Assembly: GCA_030150425.1 (NCBI GenBank)
Contig: JASLFY010000028.1
Location: 1-6,330, forward strand
Direction: 5' to 3'
Length of the DNA stretch: 6,330 bases
From: Yimella sp.
Lineage (GTDB): Bacteria; Actinomycetota; Actinomycetes; Actinomycetales; Dermatophilaceae
The notes under the pieces are model-generated. The model worked only from the letters and a program-made list of their open reading frames with translations, did not search any database and was not told where the DNA came from. This document shows, piece by piece, positions 4,538-6,330 of this stretch. Within the stretch, counting starts at the first letter, position 1, and the number at the start of each line of letters is the position of its first letter. A program made the position numbers and the translations under genes.

Positions 4538-5058
4538 TCCAACGCTCGCAGGTAATCGGCGGTGATCCGGCGCTGCACCCTGCCGGCGATTCCGGCTGCC
4601 ACGAAGCCGACGACGGAGCTCGGTCGGGACGTCGCCGCCACCGTCAGACCGACCGAGCCGTCCGGTCCGCGACGAACGACGAACTGCTCGATGCCCACCT
4701 CGGGGTGGCCGCGAAGGGTTGCGTACGTGAATCCCTTCCGATCGGCCTCGTCAACCACTTCGATCACCCGGCAGTGCGCACGGATGGGGACCGGGCCGAC
4801 CCGCGTACGCAGCCGCACCACCGAGCCCGGCCGCAATGACAGATCCGACACCAGTGGTCGCAGCCCGGCGCGGTCCTGTACCCGCCAGTGGAACAGTTCC
4901 CGACCCACCGCCTCGAAATCCCTGCGCTGCAGGGTGGTCGACTCGGTGAACGTGGTCCATCCGGGCGTCCGGTCACCGATGCGAATCTCGAGCGGACAGG
5001 TGGGGGCGGCGGCCTCGAGGCGCGTGCGAAGGCGCTCCGGCATCAGTTCCACGGTCAC
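4522..5058 (-). CDS. DUF1990 family protein
   Basis: This 178-residue soluble protein belongs to the DUF1990 family; its function is unknown. Recognisable family blocks are FEAVGRELFHWRVQDRAGL (48-66), the strand-rich core GSVVRLRTRVGPVPIRAHCRVIEVVDE (78-104), GFTYATLRGHPEVGIEQF (109-126) and the C-terminal VQRRITADYLRAL (161-173). The core pattern suggests a beta-rich fold, like the START-like/SRPBCC folds proposed for similar proteins. I chose GTG at 5058-5056 because GGAAGGA (5073-5067) lies 8 bases upstream. The downstream ATG at 5043 has only a weak SD, and the longer frame to 5160 does not resemble the family. It converges on the ECF42 sigma gene and diverges from the helicase gene; nothing in the sequence ties it functionally to either. 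Confidence 0.87.
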   Translation of the reverse strand: MTVELMPERLRTRLEAAAPTCPLEIRIGDRTPGWTTFTESTTLQRRDFEAVGRELFHWRVQDRAGLRPLVSDLSLRPGSVVRLRTRVGPVPIRAHCRVIEVVDEADRKGFTYATLRGHPEVGIEQFVVRRGPDGSVGLTVAATSRPSSVVGFVAAGIAGRVQRRITADYLRALDHPTS

Positions 5059-5066
5059 AGCACCGA

Positions 5067-5073
5067 TCCTTCC
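5067..5073 (-). promoter_or_regulatory. Ribosome binding site deciding the DUF1990 GTG start
   Basis: GGAAGGA on the minus strand lies 8 bases before GTG 5058. It supports that start over the ATG at 5043, which lacks a comparable site. Confidence 0.6.
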
Positions 5074-5264
5074 AGCTGGCCGCCGCCGAATAGGTGAAAC
5101 GGTGGTGCAGCCCCTAGGCTTGGCGGGCAGCGGTCCGTCCAGTCTTGCCCCGGGCCGCATGGCGATGTGAAGCGGTTCGACCCTTCATGCGTCGCCCGAC
5201 ATTCGAACCTGACGAAGCGGTTCGTGCCTCGGGCGCGCCCGGCGAGACGCCCCGCCAGACTCCT

Positions 5265-5269
5265 AGGAA
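5265..5269 (+). promoter_or_regulatory. Ribosome binding site deciding the helicase TTG start
   Basis: AGGAA lies 5 bases before the TTG at 5275. No ATG is available in frame near the conserved N-terminus, and the nearest GTG (5224) lacks an SD and would add residues not typical of the family. Confidence 0.6.
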
Positions 5270-5274
5270 TTTCC

Positions 5275-6330
5275 TTGTCCTCGAACAGTTTTGAAGCCAT
5301 CGGTGTGCCCTCGGCCCTGACCCGCGTCTTGGCCGACCGCGGCATCACCGACCCGACGCCGATCCAGGCCGTCACGCTGCCCGACTCTCTGTCGGGCCGT
5401 GACGTGCTCGGCCGTGGGCGCACCGGCTCCGGCAAGACGTACGCCTTCCTGCTGCCGGTCGTCGCCCGCCTGCAGGCGTCGTCGACCCGCCGCGCCCCGA
5501 AGCGCCCCCGCGCGCTGATCCTCGCCCCGACCCGCGAGCTCGCCGGTCAGATCGGAGAGTCGCTCAAGCCGTTGGCCGAGGTCGCCGGCCTGCGATTCCA
5601 CACCGTGTTCGGCGGTGTCGGCCAGAACCCGCAGGCCCAGGCGCTCGCCCGTGGCCTCGACGTTCTCGTCGCCTGCCCGGGCCGCCTGGAAGACCTTGTC
5701 TCCCAGGGACTTTGCGACCTCGGCGCGGTCGAGGTGACGGTGCTCGACGAGGCCGACCACATGGCCGACCTCGGCTTCCTGCCGGTCGTGAAGCGGATCC
5801 TGGACCGCACCCCGAAGGACGGCCAGCGGCTGCTGTTCTCCGCCACCCTCGACCGCGGCATCGACGTGCTGGTCAAGCGCTACCTGCACGACCCGGTCAC
5901 CCACCACGCCGACAGCGCCCAGTCGCCGGTGTCGTCGATGGACCACCACGTGCTGCACGTCGCCAAGGACGACCGCCTGCCGGTGCTGGTGGACCTGACC
6001 GCGGCTCCCGGTCGTACGGTCGTCTTCACCCGCACCAAGCACAGCGCCAAGAAGTTGGCGAAGCAGCTTGCCGCCCAAGGGGTTCCGGCCGTCGACCTGC
6101 ACGGCAACCTGAGCCAGAACGCGCGGGTGCGCAACATGGACGCCTTCCACAGCGGCGCCGTACGCACCCTGGTGGCCACCGACATCGCCGCCCGCGGCAT
6201 CCACGTCGACGACGTCAGCCTGGTCATCCACGCCGACCCGCCGGCCGAGCACAAGGCCTACCTGCACCGCTCCGGCCGTACGGCCCGCGCGGGCGCGTCG
6301 GGCACCGTCGTGACCCTGATGCTGGACGAG
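5275..6330 (+). CDS. DEAD-box ATP-dependent RNA helicase, partial (3' end outside window)
   Basis: The window holds the first 352 codons of a DEAD-box helicase, an ATP-driven enzyme that unwinds short RNA duplexes in ribosome assembly or mRNA turnover. All core motifs are present and intact: Phe6 and the Q-motif Gln31, motif I GRTGSGKT (48-55, Lys54), Ia PTRELA (85-90), the GG turn (113-114), Ib PGR (135-137), motif II DEAD (158-161) and motif III SAT (189-191). Domain 2 has motif IV VVFTRT (249-254), motif V ATDIAARG (301-308) and motif VI HRSGRTARAG (331-340). The C-terminal tail, which would separate RhlE-, CsdA- and DbpA-like types, lies outside, so I give no gene symbol. The TTG start places SSNSFEAIGVPSAL at the N-terminus, as in actinobacterial relatives. 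The frame stays open upstream, so the start rests on the AGGAA site and family length. The leader is structured. Confidence 0.94.
   Translation, partial: MSSNSFEAIGVPSALTRVLADRGITDPTPIQAVTLPDSLSGRDVLGRGRTGSGKTYAFLLPVVARLQASSTRRAPKRPRALILAPTRELAGQIGESLKPLAEVAGLRFHTVFGGVGQNPQAQALARGLDVLVACPGRLEDLVSQGLCDLGAVEVTVLDEADHMADLGFLPVVKRILDRTPKDGQRLLFSATLDRGIDVLVKRYLHDPVTHHADSAQSPVSSMDHHVLHVAKDDRLPVLVDLTAAPGRTVVFTRTKHSAKKLAKQLAAQGVPAVDLHGNLSQNARVRNMDAFHSGAVRTLVATDIAARGIHVDDVSLVIHADPPAEHKAYLHRSGRTARAGASGTVVTLMLDE

Larger units (their letters stand above)
5059..5274. other. Divergent DUF1990–helicase intergenic region with alternative hairpins
   Basis: I see no convincing gene here and no clear sigma-70 promoter on either strand. 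The right part is structured. GAAGCGGTTCG occurs at 5169-5179 and again at 5214-5224, and CGAACC at 5204-5209 can pair with GGTTCG in either copy (5174-5179 or 5219-5224) but not both. A 12-base perfect palindrome CGGGCGCGCCCG follows at 5230-5241, then a small GGCG-AGA-CGCC hairpin. If transcription of the helicase starts upstream of 5169, its leader would carry switchable structures. Autoregulated or temperature-dependent leaders are known for some RNA helicase genes; any such role here is inferred. Confidence 0.4.

Noticed and set aside
4520..4539. GATCA...TGATC inverted repeat at the convergent gene ends
   Set aside because: The stem is only 5 bp with no T-run and lies inside coding sequence, so it is too weak to call a terminator.
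5174..5209. GGTTCGACCC and TTCGAACC resembling a tRNA T-arm
   Set aside because: No acceptor stem, anticodon arm or CCA-compatible end can be built around it.
5197..5231. Further SigL-type promoters around CGAACC/GGTTCG near the helicase
   Set aside because: At 16-base spacing no CGTGTC-like -10 is found on either strand; the plus-strand CGTGCC is only 13 bases from the -35.
5263..6267. 334-residue open frame antisense to the helicase gene
   Set aside because: It is a shadow of the helicase reading frame; the plus strand carries every DEAD-box motif.
1..6330. CRISPR arrays, insertion sequences, integrase sites, rRNA
   Set aside because: No regularly spaced repeats, transposase-like frames, terminal inverted repeats with target duplications, or rRNA-like sequence were seen.

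Overview
The window is very GC-rich. It uses GTG and TTG starts, has short intergenic gaps, and contains two ECF sigma-factor systems typical of actinobacteria. Together with an MraY N-terminus closest to actinobacterial MraY and a SigL/RslA-type pair, this points to a high-GC actinobacterium; I cannot name the genus. No mobile element, CRISPR array, tRNA or rRNA was found.

Layout, left to right. (1) The 5' end of mraY (lipid I synthesis) runs off the left edge on the minus strand. (2) A noncoding gap follows, holding a perfect 20-bp palindrome and GC-rich repeats. (3) A DUF2231 four-helix membrane protein lies on the minus strand and diverges from a SigL-like ECF sigma gene, which overlaps its zinc-finger membrane anti-sigma gene by ATGA. 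The DUF2231/sigL gap carries two back-to-back promoters, each reading CGAACC-N16-CGTGTC and sharing the palindrome GGTTCGAACC. This matches the SigL promoter consensus I know from Mycobacterium tuberculosis. (4) A small YHS-like gene on the minus strand converges on the anti-sigma gene across a three-armed inverted repeat. (5) A tight plus-strand operon encodes two YCII/DGPF-domain proteins and an ECF42-type sigma factor with a long C-terminal extension, preceded by a plausible ECF42 promoter. (6) A DUF1990 gene on the minus strand overlaps the sigma gene tail-to-tail by 16 bp. (7) A DEAD-box RNA helicase, starting at TTG, runs off the right edge.

How the parts may work together. The sigL–rslA pair looks like a self-activating membrane stress switch in which the anti-sigma holds the sigma factor at the membrane. 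The mirrored promoter predicts that the DUF2231 protein is co-induced with it, probably from a leaderless message. The ECF42 unit has no anti-sigma gene; its regulatory input is expected to lie in its own C-terminal extension, with the DGPF proteins as likely targets or partners. mraY is normally preceded by murF in the division/cell-wall cluster. Here it is preceded by DUF2231 and sigma-factor genes, so the cluster is broken or interrupted at this point.

The strongest observation is the symmetric divergent SigL-type promoter. The CGTACG hexamer also occurs 19 times, far more often than composition predicts.
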